A stretch of DNA of 64,000 nucleotides, taken from assembly GCA_038744785.1 (NCBI GenBank), contig JBCDLX010000011.1, positions 62,001 through 126,000 on the forward strand. The letters are read 5' to 3'. A program made the position numbers and the translations under genes. Shown piece after piece: positions 1-10,448 of the stretch. The stretch's first letter is position 1. Every line of letters starts with the position of its first letter. The notes beneath the pieces were generated by a model. The model did not search any database and was not told the DNA's origin. It saw nothing but the letters and a program-made list of their open reading frames with translations. Source of the DNA: Ovoidimarina sp038744785 (lineage in GTDB: Bacteria; Pseudomonadota; Alphaproteobacteria; Rhodobacterales; Rhodobacteraceae).

Positions 1-1
1 G

Positions 2-523
2 TTGGATTGTGTTCACGGCTTGAACGTGGGCGACCCGCGAAATGCAGAGACCGACATGGGTCCGGTGCGGACCGAAGACTCGGCCGCGCGCATTGTGGAT
101 TGGGTAAAGCAGGCAGAGGCCAACGGGGCCGAGGTCCTCACGGGCGGATCTTATGATGGCTGCTATGTCGCACCGACGGTTGTTTCCGGGGTCAGATCGG
201 ATGACTTGGTGTCCTGCGAAGAGATCTTTGGCCCCGTTCTGGTACTGACCACCTATTCCGATCTCAACGATGCGTTGGTCGAAGCGAACTCGTCGAAGTA
301 CGGTCTACAATCCGCAATATTCACATCAAACCTGAAAGTGGCGCGCGAGGCGACGCGGCGACTGCGGTCGGGCGGCGTGGTCATCAACAACGCGTCCCGC
401 ATGCGGACGGCTCTGGTGCCGTTTGGTGGTGCTAAGGACAGCGGTCTGGGGCGCGAGGGCGGCCTTTGGGGCGTTGAAGAATTCACTGAAGTCAAAGTCG
501 TCTACGACTATTTCGGCGCTTAG
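2..523 (+). CDS. Aldehyde dehydrogenase, C-terminal part (cut by window edge)
   Basis: C-terminal third of an NAD(P)-dependent aldehyde dehydrogenase, which oxidises an aldehyde to its acid in the cytoplasm. The frame is open to the left edge, so the TTG at position 2 is probably not the real start. About 173 of an expected 480 residues are visible. The conserved EEIFGPV block is near residue 75, and the typical C-terminal PFGGAKDSGLGREGG block is near residue 140. The catalytic cysteine lies outside the window. A flavin monooxygenase gene starts 48 bp downstream on the same strand, so this enzyme probably processes an aldehyde released in the same pathway. The substrate cannot be read from the sequence. 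Confidence 0.9.
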   Translation: MDCVHGLNVGDPRNAETDMGPVRTEDSAARIVDWVKQAEANGAEVLTGGSYDGCYVAPTVVSGVRSDDLVSCEEIFGPVLVLTTYSDLNDALVEANSSKYGLQSAIFTSNLKVAREATRRLRSGGVVINNASRMRTALVPFGGAKDSGLGREGGLWGVEEFTEVKVVYDYFGA

Positions 524-571
524 CGCTGCTGTTTCGCAGGTCAACGCACCCTTGCGATCTGGGAGGAAAAA

Positions 572-1756
572 ATGAATACGACGCAAGAAAAATCTGTTCC
601 CATCTGTGGCCCTTACGATCCCGGTGGTCAGCCGCCATTGCCGCCCGAAGGTGAGTTTCAGATCGGGCTCTTTGCTTTCAATGTCTCAAGCGGTGCTACG
701 ATGTCGACGGCAGTCGACGACGATCCGGATGGGTCGCGTGACATCTGGAAGTGGCCGAACATGGAGCACCATGTGCAGCTGGCCGAGAAGGTTGGTTTGG
801 ACTTTGCCTTGCCGTTTGGACGTTGGATCGGGCATGGCGGTGCGACAGCGTTCAACGATACCTCGATGGATGTCACCACAACCTGCGCGGCTTTAAGCGC
901 TGTGACCGAGGCCATCAACCTTTACGGTACCACACATGTAACCTACGGCATTCATCCGATGCAGGTGGCCAAAATGGGCGCATGTATTGACCAGATCAGC
1001 CAGGGCCGTTGGGGCTTGAACGTTGTGACCGGGTGGTATCCGGAAGAGATGGACCTTTTTAGCCCGGACCATCATCCGGAACATGATCTCAAATACGAGA
1101 TGGCTGACGAGTTCGTCACATACCTCAAGGCGGCATGGTCATCGGAAGAGCCGTTTGACTTTGATGGGCGTTTCTTCAAATCGAAAGGCGCGTTTCTTTC
1201 TCCAAAACCGGCTGCAGCGCCACGTCCGCCGTTTGTGAATGCGGGGCAATCTCCCGCCGGGATCGATTTTGCGACAAAGAACTGTGAATACCTGTTCATG
1301 GCGGCCAATCCCAATGATCTGGAAAAAACCACCGAGCAGATCAAGAATGTCAAAGACCGCGCTGCGCATCACGGGCGCGAGATCCGCTGTCTGGCACCGA
1401 TTTACGTGATCGTGCGTGAAACTCGGGAAGAGGCTGCGCGTGTTGCAGACCATGTGCGCGAACATATCGACATCGGGGCCGCCGAAGGGTTCATCGGGCA
1501 TTCGCTGTCTGATCCCAAACAATCCATGGCGGATTACGGATCGGGGTCAATGGATATGTCTTTGGCGCGCAAGATTGCCCTTGGGCTCAGAGCACCGGAG
1601 CTGATCGGATCTCATCAAGATGTCATCGATGCCATGGTTGGATTGAAGAAAGCCGGCCTCGATGGGGTGGCGATGTCAGTCTTCAACTACCGCGACGATG
1701 TTGAGGAGTTCGGCAAACTGATGCCCGAGCTGCGCGCGGCGCTGGCCAACGCATAA
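572..1756 (+). CDS. LLM-class flavin-dependent monooxygenase (RutA/SfnG-like)
   Basis: 394-residue bacterial luciferase-like monooxygenase. Members use reduced FMN supplied by a separate reductase and O2 to attack S- or N-containing small molecules, as in pyrimidine oxygenase RutA, dimethylsulfone monooxygenase SfnG and SsuD. Visible family blocks are the IDQISQGRWGLNVVTGW stretch (residues about 135-150), FKSKGAFLSPKP (about 205-216) and FVNAGQSPAG (about 222). A strong GGGAGG site lies about 7 bases before the ATG. It is followed by an ABC importer and two flavin reductases, which fits a two-component oxygenase system. The blocks look closer to RutA/SfnG than to SsuD, but the substrate is unknown. 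Confidence 0.88.
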   Translation: MNTTQEKSVPICGPYDPGGQPPLPPEGEFQIGLFAFNVSSGATMSTAVDDDPDGSRDIWKWPNMEHHVQLAEKVGLDFALPFGRWIGHGGATAFNDTSMDVTTTCAALSAVTEAINLYGTTHVTYGIHPMQVAKMGACIDQISQGRWGLNVVTGWYPEEMDLFSPDHHPEHDLKYEMADEFVTYLKAAWSSEEPFDFDGRFFKSKGAFLSPKPAAAPRPPFVNAGQSPAGIDFATKNCEYLFMAANPNDLEKTTEQIKNVKDRAAHHGREIRCLAPIYVIVRETREEAARVADHVREHIDIGAAEGFIGHSLSDPKQSMADYGSGSMDMSLARKIALGLRAPELIGSHQDVIDAMVGLKKAGLDGVAMSVFNYRDDVEEFGKLMPELRAALANA

Positions 1757-1793
1757 GGCAGCGCTTCACCACCTTTTGCGCTTGGAGGGCAAC

Positions 1794-2600
1794 ATGGTTG
1801 ACGGTCATCAGACAGAAGACACCACATCCGTGGGCGGCATCCGCATACGGGATGTCAGCCATGTCTTTGTGACGCCAGCCGGCAAGGCTGTGCAAGCCAT
1901 CGAACATGTGTCGCTGGACGTGAAGCCAGGGGAGTTTGTGTCCATCGTCGGACCAAGCGGCTGCGGCAAGACCACCGTGATGAACATGATTGCTGGTGTG
2001 GTAAACCCAACCGGTGGGTCGGTGCATCTGAACGGCGTTCCCTGTACCGCACCGCGGCGGGACGTGGGCTATATGTTTGCCCGTGATGCACTGATCCCTT
2101 GGCGCACAGCCAAGCGGAACATCGAGTTTGGCCTGGAAATTCGCGGTTTGCCGCGGTCTAGGCGCAGCGAAGTTGCGCTTGGCCTGATGGAGCGTGTTGG
2201 GCTGGAAGGCTTTGAAGGGGCTTATCCCAAGGAATTGTCACAAGGCATGCGGCAACGCCTCGCAGTGGCGCGGACCTTGGCCATCGATCCAAATGTCATT
2301 TTGCTGGATGAACCGTTTGCCGCGCTTGATGCGGAAACCCGCGTGAACCTGCAGCATGAATTTTCGCATATGTGGCACCGTCTGAAGAAGACAGTTCTGC
2401 TTGTAACGCACGATCTGCAAGAGGCGATTGCCCTATCCGACCGTGTGCTTGTGATGTCCGGACGACCGGGCAGCATCAAAGCCGAAATCAACATTCCGCT
2501 CGAACGACCCCGCAACATAGCCGATCTGCGGTTTACCGATGAATTCCAACATCTTGCCGAACAGGTGTGGAGCAAGCTGAAAGAGGAATACGCCCATTAG
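1794..2600 (+). CDS. ABC transporter ATP-binding protein, NitT/TauT (SsuB/TauB) type
   Basis: 268-residue ATPase that powers the importer encoded with the next two genes. Walker A GPSGCGKTT lies at residues 53-61, the signature LSQGMRQR near 157 and Walker B VILLDEPFAALD near 180, with the switch His in VTHD. The ATG at 1794 is chosen because GGAGG lies 6 bases upstream; a TTG 18 bases earlier lacks such a site. Oddity: the usual Q-loop (VFQ..ALLPW in SsuB/TauB) reads MFARDALIPW, so the glutamine that contacts the catalytic metal is replaced by alanine. Confidence 0.92.
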   Translation: MVDGHQTEDTTSVGGIRIRDVSHVFVTPAGKAVQAIEHVSLDVKPGEFVSIVGPSGCGKTTVMNMIAGVVNPTGGSVHLNGVPCTAPRRDVGYMFARDALIPWRTAKRNIEFGLEIRGLPRSRRSEVALGLMERVGLEGFEGAYPKELSQGMRQRLAVARTLAIDPNVILLDEPFAALDAETRVNLQHEFSHMWHRLKKTVLLVTHDLQEAIALSDRVLVMSGRPGSIKAEINIPLERPRNIADLRFTDEFQHLAEQVWSKLKEEYAH

Positions 2601-2644
2601 AGCCTACAGGGCCACCAACTTACAGAAGTTCAGGGAGGACTATC

Positions 2645-3682
2645 ATGAACATAAAGTCGATACTAAATGCCATGCGGCAAAAAGCGCTAATGGCATCGGT
2701 AATTGCATCTGCACCGGTTGTGGCAATAGGCGCGGATATGGATATGACGCTTCAGGTCTATCCGGGCTCTCTTGTCAGCCTGCCCGAATACGTGGGTGTT
2801 GAGGCTGGTATCTACGAAAGTAATGGTCTGAACGTGAACTTGCTGCCCCTGCGAACCGGGCCGGACTCCATTGCGGGCGCTGCAAGCGGCAGTGCGGATG
2901 CGGTGTCCAATTCACTGGGCAACACGCTGTTGGCAAATGGCCAGGGTCAGGATTTGGTGCTGGTTGCCAATGCATGGAACGCGCCGTTGTTTTCCTGGCT
3001 CAAGCAGCCGGATTTTGACATGGCCGGGCTTGATCAGTCTTACCCGAACAACCTGTCCGGTTTCAAAGATGCTCGCATTGGTGTTGCCGGCCGTGGGACG
3101 GAAACAGAGCTGTTCACCCGTGTCTTGCTCAAAGATGCCGGCATCAACCCTGACACCGAAGTCACATGGGTGCCTGTTGGTTTTGGTCAAACAGCCGTCG
3201 CGGCCTTTGAAGCCAACCAGGTCGACATCATCATCACGATGGAGCCGGTTCAGACCATTCTGGGCACGCGGCAAACCGGTGAAATGGTGATCGATCTGCC
3301 ATCTGGTGAAGGACCCGAGCTTTTTAGGACCTATCCCGGTGTGTCGCGCATTGCCCTGCGGTCACATGTGGCCGAGAACCCAGAGCTGTTCGAGGCATAT
3401 CTGACAGCCCATGACGAGGTGATCGCGTTCATCTCCGATCCGGCCAACGTAGATGCAGTGGCCGCAATTTTCTCGGAAGCAAGTGGACAGCCGATTGAGA
3501 TCGCAACCGCCATTGTCGCGAAATACACCGGCGTTTGGCAGAACGTTTTTGACTGCAAGGGCTACGCCAATGTGCTGGCCTATCTTGTGGCGTCGGGGCA
3601 ATTCGCGCAGGAGCTCGCAGATACCGCGCAAAGTTGCAACGACATCGTAGCGCCCGTCTCACAAAGCATCGTGATCGAGTAG
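2645..3682 (+). CDS. ABC transporter substrate-binding protein, NMT1/SsuA-like
   Basis: 345-residue periplasmic binding protein with an N-terminal signal peptide (positive start MNIKSILNAMRQKA, then a hydrophobic stretch ending near IGADM). The body follows the NMT1/THI5/SsuA pattern: an early substrate-loop region with LPEYVGVEAGIYE, then alternating alpha/beta segments such as DIIITMEPVQTIL. The start at 2645 follows GGGAGGA by 7 bases; the longer frame from 2567 would overlap the ATPase gene and lose the signal peptide. It should deliver a small organic compound to the permease encoded next. The ligand class (sulfonate, nitrile, pyrimidine or other) cannot be decided by eye. Confidence 0.88.
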   Translation: MNIKSILNAMRQKALMASVIASAPVVAIGADMDMTLQVYPGSLVSLPEYVGVEAGIYESNGLNVNLLPLRTGPDSIAGAASGSADAVSNSLGNTLLANGQGQDLVLVANAWNAPLFSWLKQPDFDMAGLDQSYPNNLSGFKDARIGVAGRGTETELFTRVLLKDAGINPDTEVTWVPVGFGQTAVAAFEANQVDIIITMEPVQTILGTRQTGEMVIDLPSGEGPELFRTYPGVSRIALRSHVAENPELFEAYLTAHDEVIAFISDPANVDAVAAIFSEASGQPIEIATAIVAKYTGVWQNVFDCKGYANVLAYLVASGQFAQELADTAQSCNDIVAPVSQSIVIE

Positions 3683-3801
3683 TAGGTGAACGTGCCCCCC
3701 CGCATGTTTTGCCTGCTTTGGGCAGCGCTCGTTGTCGCGCTGCCCAACACCAACCTGGTTCGTGTACCGACCACGTCACTGGGTCGCAATTGGAGACCAG
3801 C

Positions 3802-4677
3802 ATGACATCATCCGATCATGTGGCCACAACGCCAAGTACCAGTGTGCATCCGCAAGGCACATCAAGCCCGTCGGTTGCGGATACGCAGACCGAATATCTG
3901 CGTCGTCTTCGTTTGGACGCGATCAGGGATGGTTTCATCATCTGGATTTTTCGCCTTGGTCTGGGGGCCGCCTTTCTGGTCGCGTGGGAATACGCTGCAA
4001 ATGCTGAAATGATCGATACGTTTTTCTTTAGTCAGCCCACCGATGTTTGGGGGTTTTTGGTTCAGATGTTCGGCGATGGTTCGGTGTGGCGCCATATTGG
4101 TGCGACACTGCAATCAACCCTGATCGGGTTTTTCCTGGCGATCGTGACAGCCATCCCGTTTGGGCTTCTCCTGGCCCGGTTTCCGCTGCTCGACCGAATT
4201 TTCGCGCCTTACCTTGCTGCGCTGAACGCGTTGCCGCGCGTGGCTTTGGCGCCCATTTTCATTCTTTGGTTCGGCGTAGGCATTGAATCCAAAATCGTCC
4301 TGGTCTGGAGCCTCGTCTTTTTCATCATTCTCATTAACACCGAGGCTGGTGTGAAATCTGCGGATCGAGAGCTTTTGCGACTATCCCAGGTCATGGGCGC
4401 AACGCAGCGGCAGATCTTTGTGAAAATCGTCTTGCCAGGGGCGGTACCTTCGATTTTTGCCGGTGTGCGGCTTGGTGTTATCTATTCGTTGCTGGGCACG
4501 GTTGTAGGTGAAATGGTGGCTGCCGAAGCGGGGCTCGGCCAGATGGTTAGCCTGTTTTCGGGCACCTATCGTACAGGGGGCGTTCTGGCGGTTCTGCTGC
4601 TGCTGTCGTTGATGGGGGTGGCCATGAACGGGCTTATGCTTTTGATCGAAAAGCGGCTGCTCAGGTGGCAAAACTGA
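3802..4677 (+). CDS. ABC transporter permease, SsuC/TauC type
   Basis: 291-residue inner-membrane permease of the binding-protein-dependent type, with about six membrane helices after a cytoplasmic N-terminus of roughly 50 residues rich in Ser and Thr. The EAA loop region reads LSQVMGATQRQIFVKIVLPG (near residues 195-214), which docks the ATPase. The start ATG at 3802 is preceded by TGGAG; the frame is open further upstream but that part overlaps the binding-protein gene in another frame. It completes the three-gene importer with its ATPase and binding protein. Confidence 0.9.
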   Translation: MTSSDHVATTPSTSVHPQGTSSPSVADTQTEYLRRLRLDAIRDGFIIWIFRLGLGAAFLVAWEYAANAEMIDTFFFSQPTDVWGFLVQMFGDGSVWRHIGATLQSTLIGFFLAIVTAIPFGLLLARFPLLDRIFAPYLAALNALPRVALAPIFILWFGVGIESKIVLVWSLVFFIILINTEAGVKSADRELLRLSQVMGATQRQIFVKIVLPGAVPSIFAGVRLGVIYSLLGTVVGEMVAAEAGLGQMVSLFSGTYRTGGVLAVLLLLSLMGVAMNGLMLLIEKRLLRWQN

Positions 4678-4692
4678 CATCAGGATGAACTT

Positions 4693-5223
4693 ATGACCAC
4701 TGCATTTGATGATCGGCGGTTTCGCGATGTTCTTGGCACCTTCACAACGGGCGTTGTCATCGTGTCGACGATGTTGGACGGCAAACCCGAGGGTATGACA
4801 ATCGGGGCGTTTACGTCCGTCTCACTGGACCCGCCGATGGTTGCCTTCCTGCCGGCCAAAAGTTCGACGACCTGGCCAAAGATCCGGTCTGCTGGGGCAT
4901 TTACGATCAACATTCTGGCGCGGGATCAAGAAGCGCTGTGTCGCGCATTTGCGCGGACTTCGGATCAGAAATTTGATGGCGTGGATTGGGCTCAATCGGA
5001 GTATGGCACACCTCATGTGGCCGGCGCTTTGTCCTGGCTGGATTGTACTTTGATTACTGTCGTCGATGCCGGCGATCATGACATTGCGCTGGGTGAGGTT
5101 CGTGCTTTGACACTCGGCACGAAAAACGATCCTCTGGTGTTTTTTGGCGGAGCTTTTCGTGTTCTGGAGGCATCTCGACACGCCACCGAAACGACGCCAG
5201 ATCACTCTGGGATGTCCCGATAG
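4693..5223 (+). CDS. Flavin reductase family protein (RutF/HpaC-like)
   Basis: 176-residue flavin reductase-like domain protein that should reduce FMN with NAD(P)H and hand it to the upstream luciferase-like monooxygenase. Family features are the N-terminal FRDVLGTFTTGVVIVST segment (residues 10-26), then GMTIGAFTSVSLDPPMV (residues 34-50) and INILARDQE (near 73). It starts 15 bases after the permease stop, so it is probably in the same transcript. A second, unrelated flavin reductase follows directly, which is unusual redundancy. Confidence 0.88.
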   Translation: MTTAFDDRRFRDVLGTFTTGVVIVSTMLDGKPEGMTIGAFTSVSLDPPMVAFLPAKSSTTWPKIRSAGAFTINILARDQEALCRAFARTSDQKFDGVDWAQSEYGTPHVAGALSWLDCTLITVVDAGDHDIALGEVRALTLGTKNDPLVFFGGAFRVLEASRHATETTPDHSGMSR

Positions 5224-5246
5224 CTGCAGCACCGAAGGCTCAACAC

Positions 5247-5813
5247 GTGACCCAAAGAAGAATTTTGGTCTTCGCGGCCAGCAACAGCCGAACGTCAATA
5301 AACCGCAAGCTCGCTCTGCATGCGGGCGAGGTTTTGTGCAGCGTTTTTGAAGACGCGTTTGAATTGTTCTCGATAGACTTGAACGATTTCGAAATGCCGA
5401 TTTACAGTCCCGAGCGTCAGGCAAATGGCGGGATTCCAGCGCTGGCCCAGAGATTCTACGATCATATTTCTGCTGCAGATGGGGTGATCATTTCATTTGC
5501 GGAACATAATGGCAGCTATGCGGTCGCCTACAAAAACGTCTTCGATTGGTGCAGCCGGATCGATATGAAAGTGTATCAAGACAAACCGGTGCTTTTGCTG
5601 GCAACGTCGCCGGGGGCACGCGGCGGCCAACTTGTCTTGGATACAGCTTATGAAGTGCTTCCATATTTCGGCGGTCAGATTGTCGGTAAGTTCAAGCTTC
5701 CTTCGTTTGGCGAGAACTTTGACAACGATGCCAATGCCATCTCTGAACCCCATATCGCCGCAGAACTACGCAGATCCGTTCACGCGCTCGGCTCGGCCAT
5801 TCTGCTGGACTGA
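5247..5813 (+). CDS. NAD(P)H-dependent FMN reductase (flavodoxin-like fold)
   Basis: 188-residue protein of the NADPH-dependent FMN reductase family (SsuE, ArsH and azoreductase relatives). The N-terminal ILVFAASNSRTSINRKL (residues 5-21) is the FMN phosphate loop, and SFAEHNGSYAVAYKNVFDW (residues 90-108) is the second flavin contact. Start is GTG at 5247, 23 bases after the previous stop, with only a weak ribosome site. It could reduce FMN for the monooxygenase or act as a quinone reductase. It is the last gene of the cluster; a perfect GGTGATCACC palindrome follows at 5822-5831. Confidence 0.85.
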   Translation: MTQRRILVFAASNSRTSINRKLALHAGEVLCSVFEDAFELFSIDLNDFEMPIYSPERQANGGIPALAQRFYDHISAADGVIISFAEHNGSYAVAYKNVFDWCSRIDMKVYQDKPVLLLATSPGARGGQLVLDTAYEVLPYFGGQIVGKFKLPSFGENFDNDANAISEPHIAAELRRSVHALGSAILLD

Positions 5814-6465
5814 CACCCTGGGGTGATCACCAGGTGCTTGGCGAGATTTGTCGCAGTCTTGCGATCTGCCAAAGCCAAGGTTTGAATGGATCTGGGTGCC
5901 AATGGCACCTGACTTTCCGGATTTCAGATTTTTGCCTGCATCGTCTCGCCGCTGATCGGAAAATCCGCGATCTATTCTGGGTCGACTGTTCATCATTGGG
6001 CCACAATAATCATATGCGGATGCGCGAAGATGCCGGCTGAAATCGCCAAAACGTCGCCTGTGCATTGAGCGATTAATGGTCGTAGCACGTTTCGACCTGA
6101 TGTCAGTGCATATTCTCTGCGGTGCCGGATTGCCGATGTGGCCGCTGGAACATTTGCTCCGCCGACGCCGGACACGCTTTAAGGGTTCGAAACATTCGAC
6201 GTGGCAGAACCCGTCACGTCAGAGAACCCCATAAAACAGCGGACCCAAAACAGATGTCGGAGAAGGCGCAGCCAGACCCGATCAAGAGTGCGGAAGCTGA
6301 GGCAATAGTGCGCGTTGCACTGGAAAATGCCGTTACGTCTGCAGCGTTAGATATCACGACCGAGACCGTCGACGCACCCGGCGCACTTCAATCTGCGGTC
6401 AGTCGTTCTGCCTGAAGATATTGGTAAATTAAGCTCAAAGCTGGCATGCGCCAGCGTTCGCCAGG
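5814..6465. other. Long intergenic stretch with no convincing gene
   Basis: About 650 bases separate the FMN reductase from the pnp terminator. The segment holds a GGTGATCACC palindrome at 5822-5831 and one small frame (listed separately). I recognise no tRNA, riboswitch or insertion sequence in it. Both strands show short frames without a family resemblance. Confidence 0.5.
6254..6415 (+). CDS. Possible small protein, 53 residues
   Basis: A short acidic, alanine-rich frame starting MSEKAQPDPIKSAEAE and ending AVSRSA. Nothing in it matches a family I know. Its amino-acid composition (Ala, Glu, Asp, Thr) is like a soluble protein. There is no strong ribosome site; the nearest purine stretch is AAAACAG. 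It stands alone between a catabolic cluster and the convergent pnp gene. It may be noncoding. Confidence 0.2.
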   Translation: MSEKAQPDPIKSAEAEAIVRVALENAVTSAALDITTETVDAPGALQSAVSRSA

Positions 6466-6506
6466 AGACAAAGAAGAACGCCGCCCCCGGGAGGACGGCG
6501 CCAGTT
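6466..6506 (-). terminator. Rho-independent terminator of pnp
   Basis: On the minus strand, just after the pnp stop, CGCCGTCC pairs with GGGCGGCG (positions 6479-6500, eight pairs including one U-G, four-base loop with one possible extra pair). It is followed by TTCTTCTTTG, a U-rich run. This is the expected geometry for a transcription terminator at the end of pnp. Confidence 0.7.
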
Positions 6507-6527
6507 CTGTTTGCAGGTGTCCGATAC

Positions 6528-8669
<2,142 letters not shown>

Positions 8670-8916
8670 CTAGTTTCCTCTTGGGCCAAGCTCGGCGGTC
8701 CGAGTGCCCGTTGATATGGCGGCCCCATTGCCGCCGACCCCTGATCCTTTGCATGGGCGCCAGGGTCAAAGCGCCACGTCTCAGATTGTGGGCGTTTACA
8801 TGAGTTTCGTGCAATTGGGAAGCACGAAGACATGCACCGGCGGCCACGCTTAAACTGTTCATTAAGCAAGACTCAATATCGCTGAATCCGACTTGGATCA
8901 GGCGGAGGCTGAAACG

Positions 8917-9603
8917 ATGCGGGTGCTGCGGGTATTAGGGTTTGTTGCAATGGCGATGCTTGCCGGTTGTGGCGAGGTGCAGACGCGGGGCGATGGATCG
9001 CGCATCCTTGCGATGGGGGATTCACTCTTGGCCTGGCACGGCGCGACCGGGCACGCGGTTTCTGACCGGTTAGAGCATCACCTTGGCGAACCAGTTATTG
9101 ATCGATCCGTTGTCGGCGCGCGCATGATCTATCACTTGCCCGTCTCTGGCGCGATGGGGCTGTCCATCCCGCAGCAGTATCGAGCGGACAGGTGGGACTG
9201 GGTGGTTCTGAACGGCGGCGGGAACGATCTTTGGCTGGGATGCGGCTGCACGGCTTGCGACCATCGCTTGAACAAGATGATCACGAAAGATGGCCAGGGC
9301 GGAGAGATACCCCATCTGGTCCGCCGCATGCGGGAAATGGGGTCGCGCGTGTTGTTCGTGGGGTACTTGCGCAGCCCTGGGTTCGGCTCACCGATTGAAC
9401 ACTGCCGGAACGAAGGTGCGGCCTTTGATGCCCGGCTTGCCGCGATGGCCAAGGCCGATCCGGGTGTCGAGTTCCTGTCGCTCGCCGATCTTGTCCCTGA
9501 GGGGGACAAATCCTATCATGCGCTTGACCGCATTCATCCTTCGCGCAAAGGCAGCGAAGCGATCGCTCGGCGCATCGCCGATGTGATCCGCCGTACGCGC
9601 TGA
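8917..9603 (+). CDS. SGNH/GDSL-family hydrolase, predicted lipoprotein
   Basis: 228-residue esterase-like protein. The N-terminus MRVLRVLGFVAMAMLAGC is a lipoprotein signal peptide with lipobox LAGC, so the mature protein should be tethered to a membrane on the periplasmic side. SGNH blocks are AMGDSLL (nucleophile Ser), LNGGGNDLW (Gly and Asn of the oxyanion hole) and DRIHPSRKG (catalytic Asp and His). The ATG at 8917 follows GGCGGAGG; an upstream TTG at 8893 would put eight residues before the signal peptide. It sits on the opposite strand between pnp and rpsO. Substrate unknown. Confidence 0.85.
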   Translation: MRVLRVLGFVAMAMLAGCGEVQTRGDGSRILAMGDSLLAWHGATGHAVSDRLEHHLGEPVIDRSVVGARMIYHLPVSGAMGLSIPQQYRADRWDWVVLNGGGNDLWLGCGCTACDHRLNKMITKDGQGGEIPHLVRRMREMGSRVLFVGYLRSPGFGSPIEHCRNEGAAFDARLAAMAKADPGVEFLSLADLVPEGDKSYHALDRIHPSRKGSEAIARRIADVIRRTR

Positions 9604-9608
9604 TTCTA

Positions 9609-9674
9609 TCGGCACTGGTCCAGAGTGCCGAATAAGTCCAAATTGGGCCTGCGTTCGCTTTCTGACGCGGGCCC
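9609..9674. terminator. Two hairpins between convergent esterase and rpsO genes
   Basis: Hairpin 1: CGGCACT and AGTGCCG (positions 9610-9630), seven pairs, no U-run on the plus strand. Hairpin 2: GGGCCTGCGT (9645-9654) pairs with ACGCGGGCCC (9665-9674), ten pairs with one U-G. Read on the minus strand, hairpin 2 follows the rpsO stop and is followed by AATTTGG. They probably end transcription from both sides. Confidence 0.5.
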
Positions 9675-9698
9675 GCTGACACCTACAGATCAGAGTGG

Positions 9699-9968
9699 TT
9701 AGCGGCGGATGCCCAGGCGCTTGATCAGGTCCTGATAGCGCGCTTCATCTTTGGCTTTGGTATAGTCCAAGAGCTTCCGGCGCTGGGCCACAAGCTTCAG
9801 AAGGCCACGGCGGGAGTGGTTGTCCTTCTTGTGCGTCTTGAAGTGCTCGGTCAGCGTCGAGATACGCGAGCTGAGGATCGCGATCTGAACCTCTGGCGAA
9901 CCTGTATCGCCGTCCTTGGTCGCGAATTCCTTGATGATCCGCGTCTTTTCGTCAGCAGTAATCGACAT
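9699..9968 (-). CDS. rpsO: 30S ribosomal protein S15
   Basis: 89-residue ribosomal protein S15, the normal length. It binds the central domain of 16S rRNA early in 30S assembly. Recognisable blocks are QIAILSSRISTLTEHFKTH, the KKDNHSRRGLLKLVAQRRKLLDY core and the RYQDLIKRLGIRR end. It is the last of the rbfA-truB-rpsO gene group on this strand. About 120 bases separate it from the preceding DUF5665 gene, room for its own promoter or a leader for autoregulation. Confidence 0.98.
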   Translation of the reverse strand: MSITADEKTRIIKEFATKDGDTGSPEVQIAILSSRISTLTEHFKTHKKDNHSRRGLLKLVAQRRKLLDYTKAKDEARYQDLIKRLGIRR

Positions 9969-10090
9969 CGGGGTCTCCTATCAGCTTAAGTTCATGGCGC
10001 AGGCCGGGATGTCGTCCAGCACTGGCCCTTGGAGGTTCGCCGGATTGGCGAAGACGCGCGTATAGGAGGATTTCATGCGCTTGAAAAGCC

Positions 10091-10444
10091 CTATTCTACG
10101 GGGTCCGGCGCCGGGGCGGCCGACCCGTTCCCAATGCCACCGGATTGGTTTGCCTCCATTTGCGATTGGATCTGATCGGCTAACTCCAGCGCCCAATCAC
10201 CTATGATCGGCAGGAACTCGATCTGCGACAGGAAGTAAACGACGATCGAGACAAGTACCGATGCCCCTATCACGGTCCCAAGGCCCAAGACCAGACCACG
10301 CGCAAACTGAAGCATCAGCATACGGGGAACCGAGTTCTGGATGCGGACGAACCGGTGGCCATTGAACGTTGCGACCTCGCGCCGAAGGGCGGCGAGTTCG
10401 GCGGCCATATCAGCGCGCTCGGGATCGGGGTTTGGGTCGGTCAT
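10091..10444 (-). CDS. DUF5665-type small membrane protein
   Basis: 117-residue protein with a charged N-terminal helix (about 8-30), the NSVPRMLMLQFARGLVLGLG block (about 38-57) continuing into a membrane helix to about residue 71, and a second hydrophobic segment LSQIEFLPIIGDW. The C-terminal tail is rich in Gly, Pro and Ala. I take it for a DUF5665 member, a family of unknown function. It begins four bases after the DUF1643 gene ends, so it is probably translated from the truB transcript. Confidence 0.7.
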   Translation of the reverse strand: MTDPNPDPERADMAAELAALRREVATFNGHRFVRIQNSVPRMLMLQFARGLVLGLGTVIGASVLVSIVVYFLSQIEFLPIIGDWALELADQIQSQMEANQSGGIGNGSAAPAPDPVE

Positions 10445-10448
10445 TGCG

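Noticed and set aside
5822..5831. GGTGATCACC palindrome as an operator
   Set aside because: A ten-base palindrome is expected by chance in a window of this size and it lies downstream of the last cluster gene, with no gene start nearby.
10075..10209. Short plus-strand frame with a strong AGGAGGA site and ATG at 10075
   Set aside because: It lies almost entirely antisense inside the DUF5665 gene, gives a 44-residue Pro/Arg-rich product with no family resemblance, and its composition fits a shadow frame.
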